Positions 38,493 to 50,600 of a stretch of 64,000 nucleotides of DNA are shown here, one piece after another. The DNA comes from Sorghum bicolor. Taxonomy: Eukaryota > Streptophyta > Magnoliopsida > Poales > Poaceae. The notes under the pieces were generated by a model. That model searched no databases and had not been told where the DNA came from. It was given only the letters and a program-made list of their open reading frames with translations. The translations under genes were made by a program, and so were the position numbers. The stretch is from contig NW_018396400.1 in the NCBI RefSeq assembly GCF_000003195.3, positions 138,819-202,818 on the forward strand, given 5' to 3'. Within the stretch, counting starts at the first letter, position 1. Each line of letters opens with the position of its first letter.

Positions 38493-41400
38493 GTAATTGA
38501 TGACAACTCTACAAAGATATGGAAATTAAGCTTTTTCAAGCTAGCACTTCACACAAGTGTAAATTGCTAACTTGATTTGGATTTTATGCTACTTATCCAA
38601 CATTTAAGCTCTATGTCAAGATTTGGATAAGCACCACAAAACCCTACTAAGTGCTAAGGTGTATAGAATAAACCTTTGTAGTTCGATACCAAGTTCGATA
38701 GCATTTGAAGCATTCAATGTACACCATCCTTAGCACCATGAGTAGCTAGACAACAAAAACACTAGAAACCCCGTGAGATCAATATTAAAAGCAAGGGACT
38801 AGTTTTTACTTGAAGAACACAAGTCTAGCTACCAACCTATGCATGCTAGTTATCATATCATCAATCAAGTTCTATAACTAGCATACACCACACAAGCATG
38901 CATATTGATTTTTAAAAACTTATGCAATGCAAGCAAGCACATGAGTATGCACATATCAAATGCAAACAATCAGTGTTCATGAGCTTGCTCCCCCTACTTG
39001 TGTGCTTTTCTTTTGTCCAAGAATTTTGATCCATCATCTTTTCTTTTGATGTTGCTCCCTTGTCCATGTCCATCTTTGATCTCTCCCCCTTGAAGCATAT
39101 CTTTTGTTGTCCAACTTATCCCATGATCATATCTTTGTTCCAACTTCTCCCCCTTTGTCATCAATTTCCATAAAGGGTGTGTGATACCAATTAAATCACT
39201 TGATACCAATCAAAAGAGTGTGAATCTCATTGTGACAAAGGACTGCATTGGGATAGATGGTTGAGGCTTGAATCTTCTATTTTTGATGGACATCACCATA
39301 TATGTTGGAATGATATTACTTGAATTGCTCTTGAGATACCACTTAGGATCTTTGACCTTGATACCATTTGGTGGGGCACTCCCCCTATGTGATAGCATGG
39401 GTCATTCACTTGTCAATCTTGTTGGTGAGGGAACTTTCTTTGCTTGATGATCACTTAAAGTTGAGGATCACTTGTGGAACCACCTTCTTGTATGATAGAT
39501 ACCATATGTATAAATGTGAAATCATTTGAAATATCTTGTCTGATACCATATGTGATTCTTCTACCAATTAAGGTCTTCTAGTATGGAACCACTTGTTTGC
39601 TATCTTGAACATTTGCTATCATCATCATGAGTACCATTTGTTGGATACCAATTGAAGAAACGTTTAAATTTAGATATCCATTTGCAATGCTGTCTTGTTC
39701 TTGTACTCTAATCATCATGAGCTTCTAATTGTTGACTTGAACTAAGTTGATTTGCCTAAGCTTCCAAGTCCGGTTTGAACCAATGACAAGCTTTTTCACA
39801 CCTCACTTTAAGGGTTATCTTGCCAATGTTGTACTTGACACTTGTTAGCAATCCAAAATAGATCAAGTACTTGGGTTCACTAGCTCATGAACAAACTCAT
39901 ATACATACCACTAGATCAACTAATCATTCAAGCAATAGTGGTAGGTTATGAATTTAAAACTTTTCATTTGTCATGCATGATCCTATTAAGCATGTACTAT
40001 ATGCACTAACCGCATACTAGTAAGGGATGAAATGATCATGCACATTATAATGATACCTTTGCTATCTTGGAGTAGAGGATAGTCAATAAGATTCCAATTT
40101 AGCTCCAAATAGCAATGTGAAGTCCAACTATAAGCTTGGTGAAGACAAATCATAGATACCAATTGATAGATCAAATCTTCACCCATATGAATTTAGAACC
40201 ACTTATGATCAAGTGCAATGTCTTGTTGTGGTTGGCTTGCTTCATCTTTTCTTGATCATTGCTTGCATGAGAGAACTAATAAGAGTACCACTTGAAATAG
40301 CATGATTAGTTCTCTTTTGGGGTGTTGCTTGCTTTCTTGATCAATCATTGTGATTGCTTCAACTAAGCATCTCAAATGTCCTTCGGATCACCACTTCCAT
40401 GTTAGCCTTCCAAGCACCACACTTGGTTTACCCACTCCTCGGGCGGCACGCCCCTCACATATGGAGAAGTGACCTCTCTCCAAAGAATCATTCTTGACAC
40501 TCACTTGAGTTGCCTTCGATTGATTGATTCAAGTGATGGACTTAATATGATGAGTAACCATGAAACCTTCTTTAAGTCCATTTCTTTCTACTTGTTTAAG
40601 TCCTTTTCTTTCTACCAAATGATCTCCAATAGTCACTAGAACTTAAACTTCAACTTCATCTTGAGTTTGATCTTGATCTTCAATTTGAGTACTAAATGTG
40701 TACACCAAGTACATTCCACAATCGAATGACCTTGTACTCATTACTTGTCATGCTTCTAGATCAATTCAAAAGCCAAACTTAGGTGCCTCAAATACTTGTA
40801 ATCATGTTTCCAACTTGAGGACCTTTCAATCAAAGTGACTCTAGATCAATCCAATATTTGTCACTTCTCTGGCAGATTCTGTACCTTTTAAAGAAATATC
40901 CATATCTCACAATGTACAGATCCAAATACCACGAAATTTGGTGGAGATGTGCTTCACTGAGCTATCTAGCAGCTGTAAAAATTTGAGCTTCATTTGACTT
41001 CTAGATTGCTACCAGATTTCAATTCTTCCACCACTGCTACATGCTGAAAACTGCTGCACTATAGCTGATAAGATCTACTCCAAAACCGAAGTATCCCTTA
41101 TCCAATTCTCATGAATTTTCTAGAGCATCTTCTATGATAAGTGTACAGCATGCATCCCAAATTTCAAGCCATTCCAATAAGATTTGATCACTCAGACTCA
41201 GACTTGATCTTAGCTAGCTCAGGTTTTCAATATTTGGCAGATTTCAAGTAATTGAGCTATACTTGTTCAAATTGAACCAAACTTGAAATCAACTTGATTG
41301 AATACTTTCATAAGACATATATCCATTCAATCCACTTACTAAGTATCATCTTATGAACTTATCCAACTCAAATCAATTCAAACTTGATTACTAATCATTT

Positions 41401-41743
41401 AATCCATTCAATCACCTTATAGCAAGCAACATTGCATATTTATCCAATTCAATCAACTCATATGCACCCAAATGAATGTGATCAACAAAGATATACCTTG
41501 GTTAGCTCATGATCATCTAATTTGCAAGCTTCAACTTATGTAATTGCAAGCCATCAAATAATCCAATAAAATACCACAACTTGAATATTTGCACTTGTAT
41601 GTTGTAGCATATTTGGACTTCACTATCTTGTCTTGGCATTGGGATGAGATAAGCACTAAGCTTCAATACTTGACTCAATCTTATGATGAATAATATAAGA
41701 TCAATTGAATCAAATCTCCAATACCGATGGTACCTACATGCAT
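38493..41743 (-). other. Non-coding internal region of element B
   Basis: These ~3.25 kb are AT-rich, with frequent stops in every frame, and I recognise no retroelement enzyme motif. It lies where a copia pol would be, downstream of gag on the minus strand. Exact TGATACCA (TGGTATCA on the element's strand) occurs at 39182, 39201, 39359 and 39541, with near-matches at about 39489, 39653, 40051 and 40155. This 8-mer is the core of the Met primer site used by elements A and C. Nothing else stands out. Confidence 0.7.
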
Positions 41744-42209
41744 TCATCCACTTTTTGATGCTACCCAAACTAGTTTGGGTCCTATCAAGTTAGGTGCAAC
41801 ATACTTAGGCATAGCCTTAGTATGAGTAGCAGGATGTTCTGCAATAGCAACCATAGAGGTACCATCACCATCCTTTCTAAGCATATTATGGTTAGCAATT
41901 GAAATAGGCTTAGAATTATTACCTAGGGGACATGAATGAGCCATGTGTCCCCTTTCCCGGCATAAGTAGCAACTTCTCTTTGATTGAGCCTTTTCTTCCT
42001 TGCTCATGTGTTGCTTCTTATTGCCTTGCCTCTTGAGAGTTGCTTGAGCCTTCTTCTCAAGCTTGGTAGGACACTTCGAGGCAAAGTGTCCATCATTCTT
42101 GCACTCAAAGCATTTAATGTGGGAGAGGTCTTTTGATGACCTTGATTGTCTACCTCCACTTCTTGTCTTCTTCTTCATCATCCCCATGTCACCACCATCA
42201 TCATGGTAG
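41744..42209 (-). pseudogene. Element B Gag, C-terminal part (zinc knuckles 3 and 4)
   Basis: This minus-strand stretch is the continuation of the Gag that begins at 57774, cut off by element C. It holds two CCHC knuckles: CFECKNDGHFASKC (first Cys codon at 42112-42110) and CYLCRERGHMAHSC (first Cys codon at 41971-41969), separated by a Lys/Gln-rich linker. It ends ...GPKLVWVASKSG at a stop, like the Trp-Val tail of element A's Gag. Counting through the excised insertion with one target duplication removed, the frame is kept exactly, which gives an ancestral Gag of about 645 aa. It now lacks its own start; an internal Met at 42187 is probably not a real start. Confidence 0.85.
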
Positions 42210-42214
42210 ATCTT
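42210..42214. other. Left target-site duplication of element C (ATCTT)
   Basis: ATCTT precedes the TG of element C at 42215 and is repeated at 56303-56307, so 42215-56302 is one insertion into element B's gag. Confidence 0.95.
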
Positions 42215-42673
42215 TGTAACATCCCCGATGTTACGGTTACTAAAATTTGGATCATGGCATCATCAGCATTGCACAGCATATTTGTTAGGCACACCTTGAT
42301 GCATCAACTTAAAATGAGTTTAATTTGGTTGAATATGCTTAGGGAATTAAAGTGTGATTATCTTGTATATCGATGCTTGTGTTGGTTGCTAAAACCCTAG
42401 GGTAAAGGTTTTCCGAAAGGCTTAGGGGGGGAAACCCTGATTTTTGAACCCTAGATTTGCCCCCTTTCTCACAATTTAAAAACTAAGCAAAATTTGAGGT
42501 TGAGTTCAAAATCAAAGTTGTAGATCTTGTCAAAATGTACAACTTTGGTGTTTTGAGTTTTTGAAGTTTCAATACAAAATTCAAAGTAATTTTGAAAATG
42601 CAGATTTCCAGAAAGTGTCCCCTTTTCCAATTTGAACCTCCAATTCAAAATCTATTGGGAATTTTGAAAGTGA

Positions 42674-42722
42674 CCAACATGAAAGTTGTAGAGCTCAAAA
42701 AGTTGAACAACTTTCATGTTGG
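42674..42722. repeat. Perfect 16-bp inverted repeat in LTR C
   Basis: CCAACATGAAAGTTGT (42674-42689) and its exact reverse complement ACAACTTTCATGTTGG (42707-42722) flank a 17-base spacer. The 3' LTR copy (52713-52761) keeps it with one arm mismatch. Role unknown. Confidence 0.85.
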
Positions 42723-42892
42723 GAGTTTTTCAAGTTGTTTGGAAAAATCAAAAGTAATTTTGGAAATTCTGATCTGCCCCAATTCAAAAATTTGAATTTC
42801 CCCAATTTGAGATTTCAAGTTCAAACTGTTTTGTCAAATTCACCCTTTTCCACTTGGAATCAGCTTTGGACACCAAAATATCTTTTGTAGCT

Positions 42893-42899
42893 TATAAAA
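42893..42899 (+). promoter_or_regulatory. Possible TATA box of LTR C
   Basis: TATAAAA lies ~100 bp upstream of the change to GC-rich sequence. The equivalent in the 3' LTR is at 52932-52938. Only the motif and position support it. Confidence 0.3.
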
Positions 42900-45800
42900 T
42901 TCTGCACAACTTTTGTTTTAACGGATTTTGGACTTTAATTCAAATTTTGGGCGAATTTCACAAAAAACAGAGAAGAGGGGATAAGGGTCGGCTACAGTGA
43001 TCCGATATGGATCACGGCGCCCTGTCCAGCACGGCCGCCGCGCGCGTGCAGGCACGCAGCGTGCTTGCTTGCTTGCGTCGCCAGGCGACGTGGAAGCCGG
43101 GCGTCTTCTCCATTCGCGATTTAAGCCTCTCCACCAGCCGAAGCGCCTCTGTTTGCTCCCACAAACGCCGACGAGCAACACCCGCGCCACCGTGAAATTC
43201 GTCCCCCTTGATCCCTTTCCGAGCCGCCTTAGCACACCCGCAGCTCCGCCCTGAGCTCCGCCATCGATTGCGCCCCCAAACACATGCTCTACCCTACCGT
43301 AGCTCCAACCCGAGCCTTTCCCGTCTCCAACTCCGGCCAAAGCGCCGCCGCAAGCACACCACCGTGGCCAGCATCACTCCGAGCCTCTCCGCTGCTGCTT
43401 TTTGCTCGGTTGAAGTCGTGGTGAGCCTCTGATGCTTTTGCGCTACTCAATTCACGCTCTACTTGCTCGTAGTGGCCGGCGTTGGCTCGGCCGAGGCGGC
43501 CGTCCGCCGTGCCTGTGGTCACGAGGGCTAGGATAGGGGAGAGTGGGTGAAAAGGGTGTCTCTGGGTGCGCGGGAGGTTGGGGAAGCTAGCACGTCTCAC
43601 CGCGGAGGCCGAAAGCTCGCCGATGGCATGCTTGAGCTCGCCGAAGTCGCGGCGCGAGGTAGGAGACGGAGCTGACGGGCGGGACCCGCCCGTCAGCGAC
43701 CGCGTGAGAGAGAGAGCGCGCGCTGGGCGCGGGAAGCTCGCGGGCCGTCTTGGGCCGGGTCCAAGCAGGCCACCAGCGCAGCACAGGGCGCTTTTTGTTT
43801 TTCCTTTTTGTTTAAAAATGCTTGATGTTTGAATTTGAATAGTAAATTTTGTGCTAATCCAAAAATTATGAAAATTTTTGTATAGCTTCCATAAAATGAA
43901 CAGAACATAGGAAAAATATTAGGATCTGTTTTCTAGTAGTTTGCAAGTGTATAAAAATTACCACTTTTAGTTAATGAATAAAACTTCCGGGAATTTTAAT
44001 AATTTATTAGTATGTCCAAAAATCACCAAACTTTGTGGGGAGTCTCTGAATATTATTTCCAGGTTTCACACAAAATTTGGTGGCATTTGGATAATGTTTG
44101 AATAAAATATTATTCAACCCTTATTTAGTGATTAAGTAATAATTCCAAAATAATTAGATAATAATTAGTTAAATCCTCATAACTAGGGTTTGAGTGACTT
44201 TGGGATTATGTGGTGACCTAAGGTCATTAACCTTAATGGCCTTTGGCATTTAATTATTGTTTGGCCTTAATGCTTAATTACTGTCCTTAATAATTAATTA
44301 AGAATTAATTAAGGTAAAAAGGATTAATAATTAGTTAATTTAAGATAATTATGAATTAAGAGAAGTCTTAATTTACAGATGCAACCTCTTGGGTAAAGAC
44401 ACTGAGATGTTAAACAATTTTAATTATTGTTTATTCTGTGTTGCACCGAGGAGGCCAGTTGTATTTAACTTGGTCCCTTTTTGCATATTTGTCATACGCA
44501 TATCATGAGCATTCATCATTTTGCGTATAGTGCACGTGACCGAAGGAGCGACCGTTGAACCGAACCCCGAGGTCGGTGCTCCGTTCGAGGAAGTAGGATC
44601 CGAGACTTGGGAAGTCTCTGAGGGACCCTCTCTGCCCTGCAACCAAGGCAAGCCCCGGATGCATTAACCCCTCCTTGAATGTTTTAAAGCTTTTATCACT
44701 TATGAATTGAAAATGCTGCATTAGGTAGTTGAGAATTGGGTTAACCTACTTGCTGCATTTACTACCTTGATATTTGTTATCTTGTCCTTGGCACCTGTTT
44801 TGTTTTAAAACTACGTAGTGATGCTTAGCCCTGCTACTAGACAGGTTCTCAAACAAGAAAGTTTGAAGGGTTGTAGTGGAATTCACTTATGATCAATGAT
44901 GTTTCAATTTGAGACCGGTCGGAGAACTTGCTTTAAGAATGGAGTCTTAAAGTAGTGTCTCCAACTATGTCGATTAAGGACCGGTCCGTTGATGGCCTGC
45001 TGGGTTGAGAATTTATAGTACTAGCCACTTGCCCTCGGTAAGCCCGATCTTGTAATCCCTCGACGCGAACAGCTACTCGCGCACTGGGCGTGGAGCGATG
45101 GCGAGAGTAGTGTGTACCCACCTTACGGATCTGAGATGACCGGGAAACATCTAGATCGGCTGTAGGATGGTGGAGTACTATGCTCTCGGGTGCCGCGAAC
45201 CTGGTCAAATTTGGGGAGAGCTTGCTTTGGGTTGACATATGCAAGATTTGGTTCTACATATGTCGGGTGGTTAGGAACTCCAGCTGGATTGCTAAGCGAT
45301 TCGAATCGTCGTTGCTCCCCGATTGGGAGACTCAATTCCTTCGACCCTCATCGTAGATAAATATGCAACTAAGTGATAAAATGAGGAAGGGGTAATGTCT
45401 CTTGAGGTTCGGATCCCAATTCCCGGACTCAGAGTGACATGAAGCTATGACCGTTAGATAAATAATACTTTAATTTAGGACTAGAAACTCACAGACTCGT
45501 CTTGGGAGACAACTAGTTAGAGTGTCCTCGATCTCCTCGGCCTCTTGAGGAGAGGAATTCGCGGATAAAACTTGAAAGTAAGGATGCGCTATTAGTAAGC
45601 TTTTCCGCAAAACACTTTGGCTCCTTGCTCAGCCACTCCTTGTCTACCCTAAGCCTGCATTCCTGATTTCTCCTCTTTTTCCACCGGGTAAGTCTTGTTG
45701 AGTACTCCCGTACTCAGGGTTTCATAACCCCTGTTGCAGGTGAAGCTCAGGAGCCGACTTGTTTCGGACCCTGTTGCGTGACCGGCGTCGAGGTTGACGA

Positions 45801-46260
45801 CGAGGAAGAGTGAGCGTAACCCATGGGCAGGGTCTGTAAATTTGTAATCTGTTTTCTAAAGTTTAAGTTGCTCCGCTGGACCAGGCTTGTAATAACACTC
45901 TACTATTTGGAAGAACTCCTTTTGTAAATTAAGTTATGTAATACTTCCGCTGTTTTACTCTGAAATATTATTTTGGTCTTATATCGTCTGTGGTACTGCA
46001 ATGTCTTCGCAACGAGTGATCCTGGTGTTAAGGTGGCCACTTGCTATCCTGTAAGGGCGAGGAGAAGAAATTTTCGGTAATTGACCATTGCTGGTGGTCA
46101 AGACGAGTTTGTTTGAATCGCCCCAGGTAGCGGTGGAATGAGCGTCCTGAGATGCTCATCGGACTTCTAGAGTGGGAGGATCCCCGGCATCACCGTCAGA
46201 GGTCTTTGGGACAATGACATGTGCCGGTGGGCCCAAACACTTAGGAGGTTCTGCCACAGC

Positions 46261-46272
46261 TGGTATCAGAGC
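46261..46272 (+). other. Primer binding site of element C (initiator tRNA-Met)
   Basis: TGGTATCAGAGC, two bases after the LTR end, is identical to the primer site of element A. The ~360 bp that follow to 46630 are untranslated leader, with nothing further recognised. Confidence 0.9.
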
Positions 46273-46630
46273 ATTCGTTGCTAAGATGACTGTTGTATCC
46301 TTTGAAAAACTTCAAAATCATTTGGATCTAATGCTATAAACTGGCCTACTTTGAGTCCAAGTGCTTTAGTCCTAACTTACCCCTGTCTGTAGGCTTTCTT
46401 AGAAATTTTGAAGTGGTGTGGAGGAGCAACATAAAGTATTGCCCTATGTTGTAAAAATTTAAAATACTATCATTGTGAATTGTTGATAGTAATCGTAAGT
46501 TTGTGCATGCATCATGATTTATCACTTGGTTAAGTTCCTTCCTCCTTGTTTGGGTTGGGTGAATAGAATCAATCCTATTCTTGCTAACCTTTAAGGTCTC
46601 TCTTACTAAACCAAACTTACCCTCTACAGG

Positions 46631-47335
46631 ATGGCCCATTGGAAACAGACCCCGCGCAAGAGGACTGGTCCAAAAGGAGTCCCTAAGCACCAGATGGCCC
46701 CGCGAATCGATCAAGCAAGCAGTAGCCGTTCACCGCCTCAGCAGGAGGTGGACAGGTTGTCCGCCGAGTTGACCGAAGTGATGAGAGAAAGGATGTACAA
46801 CGTCATGGAGATCGGTGAACTTAAAGCTCAACTAGCCAAAGAAAAACAAGCTACCGAGAACTGTGAGGCCATGCTGTCCCGTATGGTGGAGGAGAGGAAT
46901 GCCGCTATTGCCCGAGAAGAAGAGGCCAGGAGCGCACACAGGCACGAGCTGGCTAGGATGAATGCGAAGCTGGGCAAGGCCAGGTACCTTAAAGATCTGT
47001 ACGTGAAGATGGCGGCCACGGTCATCGCGCAGCGGGATGTCGCGTGGCAGCGGGAGGACTAGCTCCAGTTGGAGAAGCTGGAGCTGGCACATCATTTAGA
47101 TACCGTCAATGACTTGGCAATGCAATATCGTGATATTGCATTTGATCTATATCATCAGCTCCACCCACCTCCAGGCGAAGGAGAGATGGATATGGATGGA
47201 GAGTTGGCGGACGATGGGGAACCCGATCAAGGCCTCAGTGATGAAGAGGAGTCCGACCCCGATGACAACAACCCGGGGGGTAATCAGGATGATGGCAATG
47301 ACGACCCGGGCTACAGCTCTGGCCACACCGACTAG
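46631..47335 (+). pseudogene. Element C extra ORF upstream of gag (orf0-like), split by TAG
   Basis: This frame starts at ATG 46631 and would give about 234 aa, but an in-frame TAG at 47060-47062 splits it after 143 aa; the same frame is then open to 47335. The N-terminus is basic (KQTPRKRTGPKG). The middle is rich in Glu, Leu, Arg and Ala with likely coiled coil (VDRLSAELTEVM onward), and the C-terminus is very acidic (Asp/Glu/Gly-rich). I recall an extra ORF before gag in rice RIRE3 and RIRE8, relatives of this group; its function is unknown. The stop probably arose from CAG by a single C-to-T change. No homology search was possible. Confidence 0.65.
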
Positions 47336-47547
47336 TTCGGTGAAGCCGCGGGCAACGTCGTTGTAGGAATCCTAGCTTACCGTAGTGGGGTCGGGTTTGT
47401 AATATAAAGTTTTCTTTCAGTTTGAGAAGTTGTACTTGTTTGTTCCTGGTGTGTCGAACTAGTGTTTAATAAATAAATGAAGTATGTAAGATATGTTCTA
47501 AGTTATGAATTTCATGTGGTAACAAGTACCTATGACTCTTGTAGCAG

Positions 47548-48668
47548 ATGCCGATGCGTACACGAGGATCTGATGGAGCCGGAACCTCTCAGGGAGGGGA
47601 TGATATCCCCAACCCTCCACCTACTCCACCTTCTTTGGCTGATGCCATTGCTGTTCTTTTGAGTGCCACTACTGACAACGCTCGCTTGTTGTGCGAGTTA
47701 GCACAACGTCAACCACACCCCACCCCAAACTTCAGAGCACCGCACAATGGGGACGGAGAAGCTCGGTACGTGGACTTTACCGAGACAAGGCCCCCGGTAT
47801 TCACTAAGGCTAATGAGCCGTTAGAAGCGGATGACTGGCTCCGGACCATGGAGCACAAGTTCAGTTTGATTCAGTGTTCAGAAACTCAGAAGCCCCTGTT
47901 CGCAGCTCAGCAGCTTCGGGGAGCTGCAGGTGCCTGGTGGGAGAACTTCTTAGCTATCCAAGCTCCCGGACACCAGGTCACCTGGACCGAGTTTAAGGAC
48001 GCGTTCCGCGCCCATTACATCCCTGAAGGGCTTATGGCCATGAAGGCCGAAGAATTTCTCGCCTTGCAGCAAGGCGATAAAAGTGTCATGGAATATGTGG
48101 CAAAATTTAATCATGTCTCACAATATGCCACAGACCACGTGAACACGGATAGAAAGAAGAAAGCCTGCTTCATGCATAGTCTAAATACTAAACTTAGACC
48201 ATGATGACCACCTGCCAAAATGCTACCTTCTACGAGGCGGTAAATATTGCCATCGCCTCAGAGGAAAAGAATAGAAAGCACAAAGAAGCCAAGAAGAAGG
48301 CTGCTTCTTCCTCCTTCTCTGGTCGCGGTCAAAAGCGCCAGAGAATCATTTATCATCCGCAGGGCCACGGACGCTTTCAAGTGCCGTCACCTTATCGTGG
48401 TCCTTTTTCCCCTCCATAATATAGACCAGGGCAGCAGGTATACCCTCGACCTACTGCCATCGTCACTGCACCACGCCAGCCGAACGCCCCAGGTGTTCGC
48501 CCCACTGCTCCGCCCAGCCACAATTATCCTTGTTTCAATTGTGGTAAGCCTGGACATTTTTCCAAAGAGTGCCCCTACCCCCGCCAAACCAACCCTACGT
48601 TCCAAAGGCCACCTATTGGCCAACCCCAGCCAAGCCAATTCAGGACTGGGGCTCAGAAAGGACAACCT
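47548..48668 (+). pseudogene. Element C gag (capsid and zinc knuckle), frameshifted
   Basis: The first frame (47548-48204) carries the retrotransposon Gag capsid domain, with hallmarks DDWLRTMEHKF, AAGAWWENF and TWTEFKDAFRAHYIP. It stops at a TGA at 48202, where the protein continues in the frame that starts at 48201 (ATFYEAVNIAIASEEK), so a frameshift lies at about 48200. That frame meets TAA at 48417. Past it, in the same frame, is one CCHC knuckle at 48531-48572 ([14 protein letters not shown]), running on into protease. The N-terminus is Pro/Gly-rich and low in complexity. These two breaks prevent a full Gag-Pol. Confidence 0.88.
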
Positions 48669-50600
48669 GTGCAAAGGGGAAAACCAGCGAAGAAAGTGGG
48701 ACAAGTCTTCCATACGGAGGTGGAGACGATCCCGGAGGGTGAACTAGTAATGATGGGTACGTTTCCTGTCGCGAAACATCCTGCTTTAATGCTTTTCGAT
48801 TCGGGTGCATCTCATACATTCATCAACCGCACCTTTGTGTTAAAGCATGGCATACCCATTGGGGAAACACAAGATCATTTTTATATACAGTCGCCAGGAG
48901 GACGGCTGAGTTCTAAAGAAATAGTTCACCAGATACCCATCGAATTTGGTGGGCATAGTTTTCCCACTAGCATGATTGTTCTTAAGGACCAGGAGATTGA
49001 TGTCATACTAGGCATGAACTGGATGGCACAACGAGGTGTTGTGCTAGATACTTTGCATCGAACCATTAAAATCCCATTGCCTAATGAGAATTCCTATCTG
49101 CTAATCCAATTAGTTACTCCTAAGCGGGCAATTGGGCAAGTTCATGCCACTAATGTGTCTGCAGTCCAAGATATCCTGGTAGTTCGGGATTTTCCGGATG
49201 TATTTCCTGAAGACCTACCAGGTCTGCCACCGGACCGAGATGTACAATTCAGTATAGAATTGAAACCAGGGACAGCCCCAATATCTCGAAGGGCCTACAG
49301 AATGGCACCGAAAGAACTGGCCGAATTAAAAACCCAACTACAAGAGCTGTTACAAAAAGGTTTTATTCAGCCCACTTCCTCTCCCTGGGGTTGCCCAGCC
49401 TTATTCGTGAAAAAGAAAGATCAAACGTTAAGGCTGTGTGTCGATTATCGTCCCCTAAATGAGGTGACGATTAAAAACAAGTACCCATTGCCCCGTATTG
49501 ACTTACTATTTGACCAGTTAGCCGGGGCCAAGGTATTCTCAAAAATTGATTTGAGATCAGGGTACCACCAAATTAAAATTAGGCCAGAAGATGTACCCAA
49601 GACAGCTTTTACAACCCGTTACGGGCTGTATGAATACTTGGTAATGTCTTTTGGGTTGACCAATGCACCGGCCCATTTCATGTACTTGATGAACTCTGTC
49701 TTCATGCCAGAACTAGACAAATTTGTAGTCGTCTTTATTGATGACATCTTAATCTACTCCAAGACTAAGAAAGAACATGTTGAACATCTGAGAATCGTGC
49801 TGACCCGTCTTAGGGAGCATCAACTATATGCCAAGTTCAGCAAATGTGAGTTTTGGCTGGACAAAGTTCATTTCCTGGGTCATGTATTATCGGCGGAGGG
49901 AGTCGCTGTAGACCCAGGCAAGGTAGAAGATGTGTTGAATTGGAAACCCCCGACTACGGTACATGAGGTCCGTAGTTTCCTGGGTATGGCGGGATATTAC
50001 CGTCGTTTTATCCCGGACTTTTCAAGAGTCGCCAAACCAATCACAACCTTGCTCAAGAATCAAACAAAATTTGTTTGGTCACCCCAATGTGAGCAAGCCT
50101 TTCAGACTCTGAAAAGGTTATTGACAACTGCACCTGTCTTAGCCCAACCAGATATTGAAAAACCCTTTGATGTGTATTGTGACGCATCAGGAATAGGGAT
50201 AGGCTGTGTGCTAATGCAGGAGGGTGGCGTAATTGCATATGCTTCCAGACAGCTTAAACCACATGAAGAGAATTACCCGACCCATGATCTTGAACTAGCC
50301 GCCGTAGTACATGCATTAAAGATCTGGCGCCATTATCTGTTGGGGAACACATGTCATCTATACACCGATCACAAAAGCTTGAAGTACATCTTTACTCAAG
50401 CTGAACTTAATATGCGCCAGCGCAGGTGGCTAGAATTGATCAACGATTACGACCTTGAGGTGCATTATCACCCGGGCAAGGCAAATGTAGTCGCTGATGC
50501 CCTCAGTCGTAAGGCTCACTGTAATTGCTTAACAGTGACGCCTAGAGATATAACTTTGTGCCAAGAGCTAGAGAACCTGGGAATAGAAATGATTTCCTAA
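48669..50600 (+). pseudogene. Element C protease, reverse transcriptase and RNase H
   Basis: This stretch is open for 643 codons from an internal Met. Protease: [12 protein letters not shown] with catalytic Asp44 in [28 protein letters not shown] and FIDDIL (catalytic Asp pair at residues 358-359), all intact. RNase H: DVYCDASG (Asp505), then HDLELAAVV and [10 protein letters not shown], then the connection region ending [13 protein letters not shown] at 50598 separates it from integrase in the same frame. It is part of the pol polyprotein that copies element RNA into DNA in the cytoplasmic particle. RT and RNase H catalytic motifs look complete, but the reading frame is cut off from gag and integrase. 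Confidence 0.92.

Larger units (their letters stand above)
42215..46258 (+). repeat. 5' LTR of element C (4044 bp)
   Basis: It starts TGTAACATCC and ends CTGCCACA. The first 20 bp contain an inverted repeat (GTAACATC at 42216 and GATGTTAC at 42227). An AT-rich first 750 bp is followed by a CpG-rich block (~43000-43790), then strongly AT-rich DNA to ~44420. Open frames on both strands here are copied in the other LTR simply because LTRs are duplicates, and none resembles a known protein. It lacks an 18-bp GC-rich stretch present in the 3' LTR near 53083 and has 13 extra bases in a poly-T stretch near 43795-43812. Confidence 0.93.

Noticed and set aside
42187..42215. Internal Met at 42187 as the start of an independent zinc-finger gene
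   Set aside because: The frame is the exact continuation of element B's Gag across the element C insertion, so it is the tail of that gene.
42918..43832. GC-rich ORFs of 60-140 codons, duplicated at 52957-53952
   Set aside because: They sit in the CpG-rich part of the two LTRs of element C and are present twice only because LTRs are copies. There are no domains, and they overlap on opposite strands.
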